From NCBI GenBank assembly GCA_944387445.1, contig CALXEX010000016.1, positions 1-41,462 on the forward strand: a DNA stretch of 41,462 bases, in the 5' to 3' direction. The stretch comes from an uncultured Clostridia bacterium. GTDB taxonomy: Bacteria > Bacillota > Clostridia > TANB77 > CAG-508. Below, in pieces: positions 25,886 to 35,900 of the stretch. Below the pieces are notes generated by a model, which ran no database searches, was not told the origin of the DNA, and saw only the letters and a list, made by a program, of their open reading frames with translations. The position numbers and the translations under genes were made by a program. Numbering within the stretch: position 1 is the first letter of the stretch; each line of letters starts with the position of its first letter.

Positions 25886-26623
25886 GTGAAAGATAAAGTG
25901 AAAAAGGAAAAAACTAAGGTTGATAAAAAAGAAAAAGTGAAATTGAATTCGGAAAAAATTAGAGAAAGAGATAAAAAAATAGAAGTTATAAAAACTGGAT
26001 TATTAATTATGACATTATTTTTAATTGTTGTTTATTTTCTATTAGTCAGTTTTTATGAAGGTGGTAATTTTACAATTTCACTAGATCCAGATTTTGCACA
26101 AAAAAGTGGATTAGTTATTTATGAAAATAATAGTGAAGACGACAAAAGAATTTTAAAAGCAACAAGTGCAGACTTTATAGATAACATCTCTGTTAAATGG
26201 TTACCAAAAGATATACATCAAAGAGGTGGAGGAAGTTTAAATGGAGAAAATTATTTTGCATATAGTTTTTATATAGAAAACAAAGGAAGTAATGTTGTTA
26301 ATTATTGGTATGAGATTGTGATTGATGATGTCATTAAAAATGCAGACGAGGCTGTGAGAGTTATGATATACAGAAATGATGATATGAAATTATATGCGAA
26401 GGCAAACAGTAAAACTGGTGAACCAGAAGAAGGAACAACTCCATTTTATTCTGACAAGGAAGTTGCTGTAGAGCAAAGAAGTGACTTTCAACCAGGTGAT
26501 ATTGACAAAATAACAATTGTTGTCTTTGTGGAAGGTGATGACCCAGATTGTTTGGATAATATTATTGGTGGAGAAATGAAAATGCACATGGATATTAAAG
26601 AAGAACACATAAAACAAGAATAA
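25886..26623 (+). CDS. Secreted membrane-anchored fibre-type protein 5
   Basis: This 245-residue protein begins at a GTG after AAAGGG. It has a long, very basic cytoplasmic N-terminus (about 35 residues), a transmembrane helix at about 38-58, and an outer domain. Features are GGNFTISLDP, SGLVIYENN, YWYEIVIDD, and the C-terminal FVEGDDPDCLDNIIGGEMKMHMDIKEE. The G-x-D-P-D-C segment is closely paralleled by GQDVDCENNASG in the 26878 protein, which suggests related subunits. No protease or enzyme motif is seen. It is preceded by its own promoter. Confidence 0.75.
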   Translation: MKDKVKKEKTKVDKKEKVKLNSEKIRERDKKIEVIKTGLLIMTLFLIVVYFLLVSFYEGGNFTISLDPDFAQKSGLVIYENNSEDDKRILKATSADFIDNISVKWLPKDIHQRGGGSLNGENYFAYSFYIENKGSNVVNYWYEIVIDDVIKNADEAVRVMIYRNDDMKLYAKANSKTGEPEEGTTPFYSDKEVAVEQRSDFQPGDIDKITIVVFVEGDDPDCLDNIIGGEMKMHMDIKEEHIKQE

Positions 26624-26638
26624 AGTAAAAGTAAAACC

Positions 26639-26723
26639 AAAACTATAACTATAAATATAAATATAAATGTAACTGTAACGCTAAATATAACTATAAATAA
26701 AAATATAAATTATAACTATAAAT
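26639..26723. repeat. Degenerate hexanucleotide tandem repeat
   Basis: About 14 consecutive 6-bp units follow the consensus ATAA(A/C)T in one register, with variants GTAACT, GTAACG, CTAAAT and AAAAAT and a single one-base slip at 26711. The repeat lies directly upstream of the strongest promoter of the block. Changes in copy number could alter promoter spacing or DNA curvature. Confidence 0.75.
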
Positions 26724-26789
26724 AATTATATTACAAAAATATTACAAAAAAACAAAAAAATTACAATTGTATTACTTTTTTGATATAAA

Positions 26790-26818
26790 TTGACATGAAA
26801 ATAATATTGTGATATTCT
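26790..26818 (+). promoter_or_regulatory. Strong promoter for the major fibre-type protein
   Basis: TTGACA at 26790-26795 and TATTCT at 26813-26818 are spaced by 17 bp, with TGA directly before the -10 (extended -10). It is about 60 bases before the 26878 start and the strongest-looking promoter in the cluster. Confidence 0.8.
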
Positions 26819-26877
26819 ATGAACAGTAAATAAAAAAGCAACGAATGATAAGTTGTAAGATAAAAGGAGAGGGAAAA

Positions 26878-27891
26878 ATGAGTAAAAAAAGCAAAAGAAA
26901 AATTGATTTAAAAACAGCTATACTAATATTATTACTATTAGCAGCATTATTATTTGCATCAACATATGCATGGTTCACAGCCAATAGAGTTGTATCTGTT
27001 AGCGATATTGATGTACGTATTGAGGCACAAAGTGGTTTACAGATTTCAGCAGATGGTGAACACTGGAAATCTACGCTTACTGTGGATGATTTAAAAACTG
27101 CAGCATATGCAGGTAATTCAAATCAACTACCAAGTACAATGGAACCTGTATCAACAGTAGGAGAAGTAAATAATGCTACAGGATTTATGAAAATGTTTTA
27201 TGGAAAAGTAGATTCAAAAGATAACGGATTTGCTTTAACTGCTACAGCAGAACCAGCAGAAACAGCTGGAACAACAGGAAGATTTGTAGCATTTGATATT
27301 TTCTTACAAGTTAACCAAGATGAAGATAATGTTATCTTGGGAGAAAATTCTACAGTAACATTTAAAGGAACTGCTGGTAATGAAGGTTTACAAAACGCTG
27401 CACGTGTGGCATTTTTGAAACAAGGACATGCAGCAATTGGTTCGCCAGCATCATCATTTACAGGATTACATGGAGCTGAGTCATTTTTAACACAATCTGG
27501 AGACACAACAGAACTTTGGGAACCAAATAGCGATGTGCATACAACAGCAGCAGTAGCAGCAGCAAAGAGTAATTATGACATTGATACAACAACAACAGAT
27601 GCAGAGGTAATTGAGTATTACGGAATCAATCAAGCAATTACTGAAGCGGTTGATTTAGGAGAGACAAATGATGGTACAGATGCTACACATTTTACCAAAG
27701 TTACACCATCAATCATTACAGATGCTGCAATGGCAGACTATGACAATGCGTTTTCACTAGAAGAAGGAATTACTAAAATAAGAGTGTATATGTGGATAGA
27801 AGGTCAAGATGTTGACTGTGAAAACAATGCATCAGGATCAGACATTACATTCAAACTAGAATTTAAAGTCCCAGAAACACCAGGTGCATAA
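26878..27891 (+). CDS. Probable major SipW-dependent fibre subunit
   Basis: This 337-residue protein starts at 26878 after GGAGAGGG; the upstream in-frame start at 26845 has no site. It has a basic N-terminus, a hydrophobic helix (14-28) and TYAWFTANR (TYAWF at 29-33), the canonical SipW-dependent signal. The mature protein is acidic, Ala/Thr-rich and beta-like, with ISADGEHW early and IRVYMWIEGQDVDCENNASGSDITFKLEF at the end. Codons include more G and C than its neighbours, as in highly expressed genes. It is alone between a consensus promoter and a strong terminator. A role as main subunit is inferred from this and from the signal type. Confidence 0.85.
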   Translation: MSKKSKRKIDLKTAILILLLLAALLFASTYAWFTANRVVSVSDIDVRIEAQSGLQISADGEHWKSTLTVDDLKTAAYAGNSNQLPSTMEPVSTVGEVNNATGFMKMFYGKVDSKDNGFALTATAEPAETAGTTGRFVAFDIFLQVNQDEDNVILGENSTVTFKGTAGNEGLQNAARVAFLKQGHAAIGSPASSFTGLHGAESFLTQSGDTTELWEPNSDVHTTAAVAAAKSNYDIDTTTTDAEVIEYYGINQAITEAVDLGETNDGTDATHFTKVTPSIITDAAMADYDNAFSLEEGITKIRVYMWIEGQDVDCENNASGSDITFKLEFKVPETPGA

Positions 27892-27916
27892 AAGCAATAC
27901 ATTTTAAATTTGAAAG

Positions 27917-27942
27917 GAGCAGATTAAAATCTGCTCTTTTTT
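27917..27942 (+). terminator. Intrinsic terminator of the major subunit gene
   Basis: GAGCAGATT (27917-27925) pairs perfectly with AATCTGCTC (27928-27936), and six T follow. Confidence 0.9.
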
Positions 27943-27956
27943 GATTTGCAGTACAC

Positions 27957-28091
27957 TACAGTTCAATCGTGTGGTTCCTTGTGTATGTATTTCTTATTCC
28001 ATAAAATTATTTAACAGTTTCTAACCATTCTCCAATCACATTCGTCATTTATTCGAAATACATACACAAGGAACCACACGATTGAACTGTA
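27957..28091. repeat. 37-bp perfect inverted repeat around a 61-bp spacer
   Basis: Bases 27957-27993 are the exact reverse complement of 28055-28091. Pairing continues outward imperfectly for about 14 more bases (left GATTTGCAGTACAC, right ATGTAAAGCAGAAT). The spacer 27994-28054 has no gene. No clear target-site duplication is seen. Options are a MITE-like insertion, an invertible segment, or a large hairpin separating the major subunit gene from the giant-protein operon. Together with the terminator before it and the promoter after it, this accounts for the gene-free stretch 27892-28213. Confidence 0.9.
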
Positions 28092-28134
28092 AATGTAAAG
28101 CAGAATAAAAAAGTCAAAACTTGTCAAAAATTCG

Positions 28135-28163
28135 TAGACTTTTTATATGCTTTATGATATGAT
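28135..28163 (+). promoter_or_regulatory. Candidate promoter of the giant-protein operon
   Basis: TAGACT at 28135-28140 (weak -35) and TATGAT at 28158-28163 are spaced by 17 bp, about 50 bases before the small ORF at 28214. Confidence 0.45.
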
Positions 28164-28213
28164 ACAATTGTAAAAAAGTGCGAATATATGAATAAAAAAG
28201 GAGCCAAAGAAAA

Positions 28214-28336
28214 ATGGATTTTAAGAATGTAAATACGGGAGAACTAATTGATTTTTATAAAAAAATTGACGAATTTTTAAAATATTTAGAAAAAGAAAAG
28301 CAAGGAATTGAAAAAAACAATTCTTCAAATGAATAA
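28214..28336 (+). CDS. Small charged protein (40 residues)
   Basis: This short open frame encodes MDFKNVNTGELIDFYKKIDE followed by a Lys/Glu-rich helix and a short N/S tail. An AAAAAGGAG site lies about ten bases before the ATG. It has no membrane segment. It looks like a single amphipathic helix and may be the first gene of the operon with the 28382 coiled-coil protein, which shares the helical, charged character. No family is recognised; coding status rests on the ribosome-binding site and context. Confidence 0.5.
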   Translation: MDFKNVNTGELIDFYKKIDEFLKYLEKEKQGIEKNNSSNE

Positions 28337-28381
28337 ATTAATAAAAAATCATTATATAAATATAGAAAACAGGAGGCTATT

Positions 28382-29956
28382 ATGTCTATAAAAACAGAAG
28401 AAATACTAGAAAAGATTTCTGCAAGCAAAGAAATTTTATCTACTATGCCAAAAAACAATCCGAAGAATGTAGAAATCTTTAAAGCAAAATTGGAAGAATT
28501 AGAAAAAGAATATGCAACATACCAAGATCAAGTTTCTAACGAATTAAAGAAAAGATATGAAAAGGCAGTTAAAAAAACAGAAAACAAAGAAATAGAAAAT
28601 TTAAAGACAAGAATTAAAACAATTACATATATTCTAGAATTATTAAATGAAGAAAAAACTTCTTATGAGAAAATGGGGTTAGATAGATCTATTTTTACAA
28701 TTTCTAGATATTATAAAGAAAATTTTGAAAGTGTCAATGAACAAATACAAATATGTCTTGATAAATTTTCAAAAGTAGGAATTGTAGTATCCTTAGATGA
28801 TTTTAATTATAGCATATATGTAAAAGATTATATGAAAACTTTTTTTCAAGAATTAAAAAAGGGAAATATACATTCTGATAAAATAAAAGAAAAATTTGAA
28901 GAAATTTATTGGAAATGTCCAGAGATCATGATTCATATTGAATTAAATATGAGAAATATTTATTTTAAAAATGAATCTATCATTGATAAATACTTTGAAA
29001 AAGAAAAAAATGAAAAATTGAAAAAGGCAAATATTACATTAGCAGAAATTAATAAATCTTATATAGATTTAAAAAAACAACTAATGGAAAAAATGACAAT
29101 CGAACCTAGGCTTATACAAGAAAAATTTTTAAGTGGAGAGTGTAATATTCATAATCTTGAAAGTGATAAATTAAAAACAGATATAGCTAAAATTTTGCCA
29201 AAAGATATTGCTGAAACGATAGAAGAAAATGAAGAAATAAAAGGAAATATTATTAATTTTCTAAATAGCCTGCAAGAATATCAAAATTATTTGAAATTTA
29301 AATTTATTATTGATGATATAAAACAATTTTATGAGGAGAAAGAAAATTATAAAAAGGTTTATTTAGAAACCAAAAAAGAAATAGAAACTTTAGAGAAAAA
29401 ATTAAATAAATTGAATAAAAAAGCAAATAAAAAAGGATTATTTGGCATTAAAAAGATTGCGAATGGACAAACACAAGAGACCAAAGAGCTAATTCAGACG
29501 ATTAAAGAAAAATATAAAGAATTAGACATGAATAAATTTTACAATAAAATATATACAGACATTAATGAAGATTCTACAATATATGACATCCTAAATCTTG
29601 CAAATTCTTATTATGTGTATTTAACAACATGCTTTATTGATCACTTTAAAAATATTAAGCCAGAGGAAATCAACGAAAAAGTAAATGAATTAGATGAATT
29701 TTTAAATAATCCATCTAATGCAATGATTAAACATACCTCTTTTATAGAAGAAAATGATTTAGCACTCATTATTGCAGACAAATATAAATTACTACATTTT
29801 ACAATTGATAAACAAGATTTAGATGCCAAACATCTTGGAGCATTGATTACAAAACTTGAAAATATACAAATGGCTATTTATATTAGAAAAGCAAATTTAA
29901 AAATTGAAGACATTAAAGAGTTATGTGAGATAAAAAAGTTATTAGATATAAATTAA
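28382..29956 (+). CDS. Unrecognised coiled-coil cytosolic protein
   Basis: This 524-residue, almost wholly helical protein has long coiled-coil stretches (about 15-95, 215-240 and 310-385, the last with KKEIETLEKKLNKLNKKANKK). There is no signal peptide or membrane helix. A Gly-containing loop GLFGIKKIANGQTQETKE sits near residue 360. No known family is recognised. AGGAGG precedes the ATG. It lies 27 bases before the giant secreted protein and is probably co-transcribed; an internal scaffold or regulator for its export is possible, but unproven. Confidence 0.7.
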   Translation: MSIKTEEILEKISASKEILSTMPKNNPKNVEIFKAKLEELEKEYATYQDQVSNELKKRYEKAVKKTENKEIENLKTRIKTITYILELLNEEKTSYEKMGLDRSIFTISRYYKENFESVNEQIQICLDKFSKVGIVVSLDDFNYSIYVKDYMKTFFQELKKGNIHSDKIKEKFEEIYWKCPEIMIHIELNMRNIYFKNESIIDKYFEKEKNEKLKKANITLAEINKSYIDLKKQLMEKMTIEPRLIQEKFLSGECNIHNLESDKLKTDIAKILPKDIAETIEENEEIKGNIINFLNSLQEYQNYLKFKFIIDDIKQFYEEKENYKKVYLETKKEIETLEKKLNKLNKKANKKGLFGIKKIANGQTQETKELIQTIKEKYKELDMNKFYNKIYTDINEDSTIYDILNLANSYYVYLTTCFIDHFKNIKPEEINEKVNELDEFLNNPSNAMIKHTSFIEENDLALIIADKYKLLHFTIDKQDLDAKHLGALITKLENIQMAIYIRKANLKIEDIKELCEIKKLLDIN

Positions 29957-29983
29957 TTTTACAAAATTGTGGAGATTATGCAA

Positions 29984-32900
29984 ATGAAAAAAACAAATAA
30001 AAGAAATATAGTAATATTAATTTTTTTAATGATATTCATAATTATATTACTTAGAGCTTTTAGTAATTCTAGAGCAAATAAAGTAATCGAAATAACTGCT
30101 AATATAAAAGATAATAGTGGTTTATTAGTTGACGAAAAAACTACTTTAGAAGCTATAAATGAAGGAGAAAGTGGTTTTTCAATCACGCTTCCTGAGGTAG
30201 TCAATACAAAAAAAGTGACGAAATATATTGTTACACAAAAAGAAATGGTAGAAAATACAGAGGAAGAAACAAAGAGCAATCTAACCAATACAACAAATGA
30301 AACGACAAATGAAATAGCAAGCGATTCAAAAAGTAATGAAGAAACAAATATTATAAATGTTGAACAGGCAGATACTACAAACCCACAAGTTATAGAAAAA
30401 ACCTCTAAAGTTGAAAAATTACCGGGTGAAAAAATTTACTTAACCCAAGAAGAACGCAAAAATTCAAGTATTATATTAACAGTTGAATACGATAAAAAAG
30501 AAATTAAGGGAGAAACATTATATAATAAAGAGCTAGTTCTAGAAGATAAAGAAAATGATGAAAATAAAGTAGATGATACCAATATAGCAAATAAAGAAGA
30601 TGCTATTGATGAAGATTCTGAAGATAATGAAATTTTATTTGTTTCAGGATATATGCCATATGATACAGAACTAGAAACAGCAGAAGTAAAAATCGATAGA
30701 GTTAAAAAGGAAATAGAAGAAAACTATCCAGATTATTTGATTACAGAAAATTTTGATATAAAGTTAATGTCACAAGAAAAAGAATATTTGGTTGAAGAAT
30801 ATGATCAAACTTTAGATATTGAAATAACTATGCCAAATAAAGATAAAACTTATACAATACTTGAAATTCAAGAAGATACAGCACAAGAAGAAAATGTATA
30901 TGAAAATGTAAAACAAGAAGAAACAGAGCAAAATACGACAGAAGAAACGAATATAGAACAAAGCGACACCATAAAAGAATTGCAAGATATAAAAACAGAA
31001 GATAATAAACTTCAATTTGAAACAAATGAATTATATGCCTATATACTTTTAGAATTACAAGAACCTCAAAATGCCATAGCATCACAAAATAATTTGGCAA
31101 CTCAAGATGCTTCTCAGAATGGGATTTCTTTAATGGCAGTGGAAGGCGAAAATACAACATTAAACATAGATGATTATGAATCAGATAAAAACTATTATTT
31201 AGGTTTAAACTATACAGAAAACATGTCTCAAACAAGTTCTGGAAAATATACGGAAAGTAATCTAAAAGAGCTTACCATCAATTATTATGGATATGATTAT
31301 GATTTAACAGAATTTGTTACACCAGAAAAATATGATATTACCTTAAATGCTACCGCAAACAGAACATCGACAGGAAGTGTTCAACAAGGAGGTAGTGGAT
31401 GGAATAGATATTATATAAGGACAGATACCATTACTTGCACAGTTAGTGGCATTCAGAATTTAAAAGATCAATATCCAGAATTTAATGCAAATTCAGGGTG
31501 GACAATGGAAATGCAAGTTCCAAACACGAATTTTTCAAGTTATTTTAATGAATCAGAAACTTCCAGTGAAAATTCTTCAAATGGAATTAATGTCAATCTT
31601 AGTAATGGAATCATGAAAGTAACGGGAATAGATACATCTGGTTTGCAAGGGAATAGTGATAGCTGGACTTTTACATTTTATGTTTCATTTAGGGGAAATA
31701 ATCGAAATACCATTAATAATATATCTTATAACAATCTATCTGTAAATTCTTTTAAAACAACGATTACGGTTGGAGATGAATATACACCTTATGGAACGAT
31801 TTCTGATACAGAACCACAAACATTGGTGTCATATAGAAAATGTGTCCCAGTAGATAGTAATGGAAATATATCTATAGAATTAATTGATAATCCATTTATG
31901 AATAGACCACTTGAAAAAGGATTTAATGGTTGGACAACCAATAATACGAAATATAAAAATACTATTAGTACAAATAGCAATACGTTTGTTCAAACATTAA
32001 ATACAAATATCAATAATATACGAGACAGTGCTGGAAATCTTGTAATCGATTTATATCCTGATTGGATTGATGCCAATGTCATTTTTGTTAGCTCAATGGG
32101 AAGTAGTTCAAACTCAGGAACATCACCAACAAATCCAGTAAATAATAATTGGAGTGTCATTAGTAGTAAATTAAATGCAAACAGAAAAAACTGTACAAAT
32201 GCTTCTGATAGAGAAGTCAATATTGTTGTACTCATGAATGGGGGTTTAGATGGTTATGATGTAATGGATCCAAATACAGCTTTTACATTAACCAGTTTAT
32301 ATGATGGTGTCAATTATGGAAATACAGGAACTTATTTAGATGTACAAGATACAAATATTCAGTTAGATAGTGATTTACAATTAGATTATCTATATATTTC
32401 TTCTGGAGAATCTTATTCTGCTTCTTCATATACAACAACAGATGGAACAACTGCTACAACACCATGTATTTATGGAAATATGTATAATTTAAGAATTGGT
32501 AGAGGAACTATTCCTACAAATAGTAACAACTGTACGTTTACACAGGTACAAGGTGGATATTATAATCATAGTAGTTCAGAATATAGAGTGATTGTTGAAT
32601 CAGGTCAATATTATTCTGCTTTATTATATCGAGCTGGTTCAGGTTCTAATGCATCAAGTTCAACAACAGCAAATGCCACTTTTGTCATAGGTTCTGATAT
32701 TGATAGAGTGAAGCATAACAACGAAAATCTTAAAATCTATGATAGAATGGCATCAAAAACTTCAAGTTCAACATGTTCACCATATGGAAATGGTAAAGTT
32801 GTAAATACCATTATTAAAAGTGGAACGATTGGTGTAGACTTTTTCAATAATGCAAGTACGGCAGATGATAGTAATAGAAATTATGCTGGAATATATGTAG

Positions 32901-35900
32901 GAGGGCATGGACAAACTGGATATGATAAATCTGATAGATATTTACTTGTTGAAGGTGGAAATATTGCCAATATTGTTGGTGGCCTAAATGTTACAGAAGA
33001 AGATATGTATAAAACATACATGTATATTAAAGGTGGGAATATTCTTAATATTACAGGAGGAGCAGGTTATACACATACCTATGGAGATAGAATTATTCAA
33101 ATTACTGACGGATATGTAAAATACAGTATCAGTGGAGGATCAAATGGTGTAGCGGCAAGTTCTTCTAGTAATAATGGACAATTAACAGGTGAATCATTTA
33201 TATATGTTGGTGGAAATGCACAAATTGGTGCATCATCTACAACAGACAGTAATGGAAATGAAACTGTCAATATAACCAATACAGATGAAGTTTTATATGG
33301 TGTGAATGCTGGTTCTGTTTGTGGTGGTGCCAATGGAAACACGAGATATGCAGGCCAAACAGATAAATCATGTATTATTATCGATGGAAATGCCATTGTT
33401 CATAATAATGTTTTTGGTGGAGGAAATTATGGAATTATTGGTTCATCAAATATACAAGGACCTGATATCATAGAATTTCATGATGAAACTTCTAGTTTTA
33501 CTGAAAATAAAGAATATTTGATAACAACTTCTTCATCTGGGGAAAATGGACTTGTCGTAAGTGGAAATCAATTAGGAAATCAATATATGTCAACAGCAAC
33601 GATTCCATCAGATACATCAAAATGGATATTTGAAAGAGAAAGTGGAAATAATTATTACATAAAAAATGCATCAACAGGTCAATACATATATGTAAGCAGT
33701 GTTAGTGGATTTTTTACATATACTGCTGATATAGAATTAAGTACAAGAAATAAAACAGCTTTTACGATTCAAGGTTCCAATACAAAAACAATTACCTATA
33801 CATATACAACAACAGGATGGTTTGGAGGAACTTATACTTTATATTTAGGTTATAATAATGGTTGGGAAATTACCAGTGGTTCTAACACTCGTAATCTACA
33901 CTTTTTAACATATACAGAAGTGGAAACAGAAGACTCTCCAGATTTAGATACATTGGTTACCATTAAAGTTTTAGGTGGAAGTGTTAATCATAATATATAT
34001 GGTGGTGCAAACCAAAATCATATCTATGGAACAGTTGATATTGATATAGAAAACGGAAATGTGAAAGGAATTGTTTATGGTGGTTCCAATATCAGAGGGG
34101 ATATTTATGGATCAGTATTAATGGACATTTCTGGAGGACAATTAGGAACTAAAGCTTCTACAGATGGATTTGATTATTTCAATACAGATGTTGCCTTTGG
34201 GGGAGGTCTTGGAGAAGAGACCAATGTTAATGGAAGAATTGTATTAAACATTACTGATTTAAAAAATAATGTCCATGCTTATGGAAATATATATGGTGGA
34301 AGTTCTCTTGGAAAAGTGAATAATGATATCACTGTTAATATCCAAGATTTACCAACGATAGCAAATACTGTAGCCATCAATGGTTATATATTTGGTGGGG
34401 GAGAAGGAGATTCTGATACACCAGCTTCTGTATCAGGAAATGTAGCTGTCAATGTAGATGGGAGCAATTTAGAAAATTGCAGTATATTTGGCGGAAGCAA
34501 TATCAATGGAACAATCACTGGTACAATAGATGTTAATATCGGAAAAACATATGAATCCAAAATACTTGCTGTATATGGTGGAGGAAATCAAGCCTCTATC
34601 ACAAATGAAACGACAAAAGTACATGTTTATCTATTAGACTATGCAAATGTAACAAATGCATTTAATGGTGGTAAATCAGCAGATTTAGTTTCATCTGGCA
34701 AAGATGATGAAACAAGAGCTATCTATTTACAAGGTGGAACCGTTCAAAATCTTTATGGTGGATCTGATTTGTCAGGTAATGTTACAGCAAGTCATGTATA
34801 TATCGAAAGCGGAAATGCCACAAAAATATATGGTGGAAATAACCAAGGTGGCATTACTGAAATAACCAATGTCATTATAACTGGTGGAAATTCTCAAGAC
34901 GTATATGGTGGAGGAAATCAAGCAATTTGCAATGAAACAAATGTTAATGTAACAGGAGGAACCCAAGCAAGAATATATGGTGGGGGAGACCAAGCAGGCG
35001 TTAATACAAACACATATGTAAATCTTACAAATGCAAATATTGAAGACACAATATATGGAGGAGGAAACCAAGGAACCGTTACACAAAATACATATGTCCA
35101 TGTAAAAGATTCTACAATAGGAAATAGCGTATATGCCGGAGGAAACGGAACATCAGCAGTTGTCTATGGCAATACAAATCTTGTCATGGAAGGTCAAAAC
35201 GAAGTAACCCAAAATGTATTTGGTGGTGGAAACCAAGCAGCAACAGGAACAGAAACAGAAAATAATTCTACAAGTACAGTCAACATTGTTGGAGCAAAAA
35301 TTGGTGGAAATGTATATGGTGGTGCTAATACATCTGTTGTATATGGTACAACCCAAACCAATATAGGATATGATACAGTCGGGGATACCTCACTTGAAAT
35401 AGGAGATATTGAAATTATAGGAACTGTATTTGGTGGTGGAGAGGCCAATGCTTCTGGTTCAGAAATATATGACTTTTCATTTATTAGTGTAACAAAAGGG
35501 ATTGATATACAAATAGATGGTAACAAACATTCAGAATTTAAAATAACAGGAAGTATATTTGGTTCTGGAAATGCTTCAAGTACAAGTGGAACAAGTTATA
35601 TCAATATTCAAAATTATGGTACAGCAGATGATCCTCAAAGCAATATATCTATTCAAAGAACAGACTGTGTTACCATTAGTAATTCAGCCATATCTTTATC
35701 AGGTGCAACAGATAGAACAAATGAATACTCAGATACATTTTTCTCTTTAAGTAGAGTGGATCAAGTAAAATTAAAAAATAATTCCACATTATATTTATGT
35801 AATGGAGCAAACTTATTGGAGAAATTAGATAGTCTTGTAGATGTCGATGGTAAAGAAGAAGTTGGAAAAGTTACGATTAATCCAGATACAGGCGAAATCA

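Noticed and set aside
26624-26780. CRISPR array or rRNA/tRNA remnants in the repetitive AT-rich stretch
   Set aside because: Units are 6 bp and contiguous, without spacers or RNA secondary structure; this is a simple tandem repeat.
27994-28054. Invertible promoter within the spacer of the 37-bp inverted repeat
   Set aside because: Neither strand of the spacer shows a convincing -35/-10 pair, so promoter inversion is kept only as a possibility under the repeat finding.
33097-35526. Several minus-strand open frames inside the giant gene
   Set aside because: They arise from repeated Gly/Asn codons, lack ribosome-binding sites and have no recognisable protein content.
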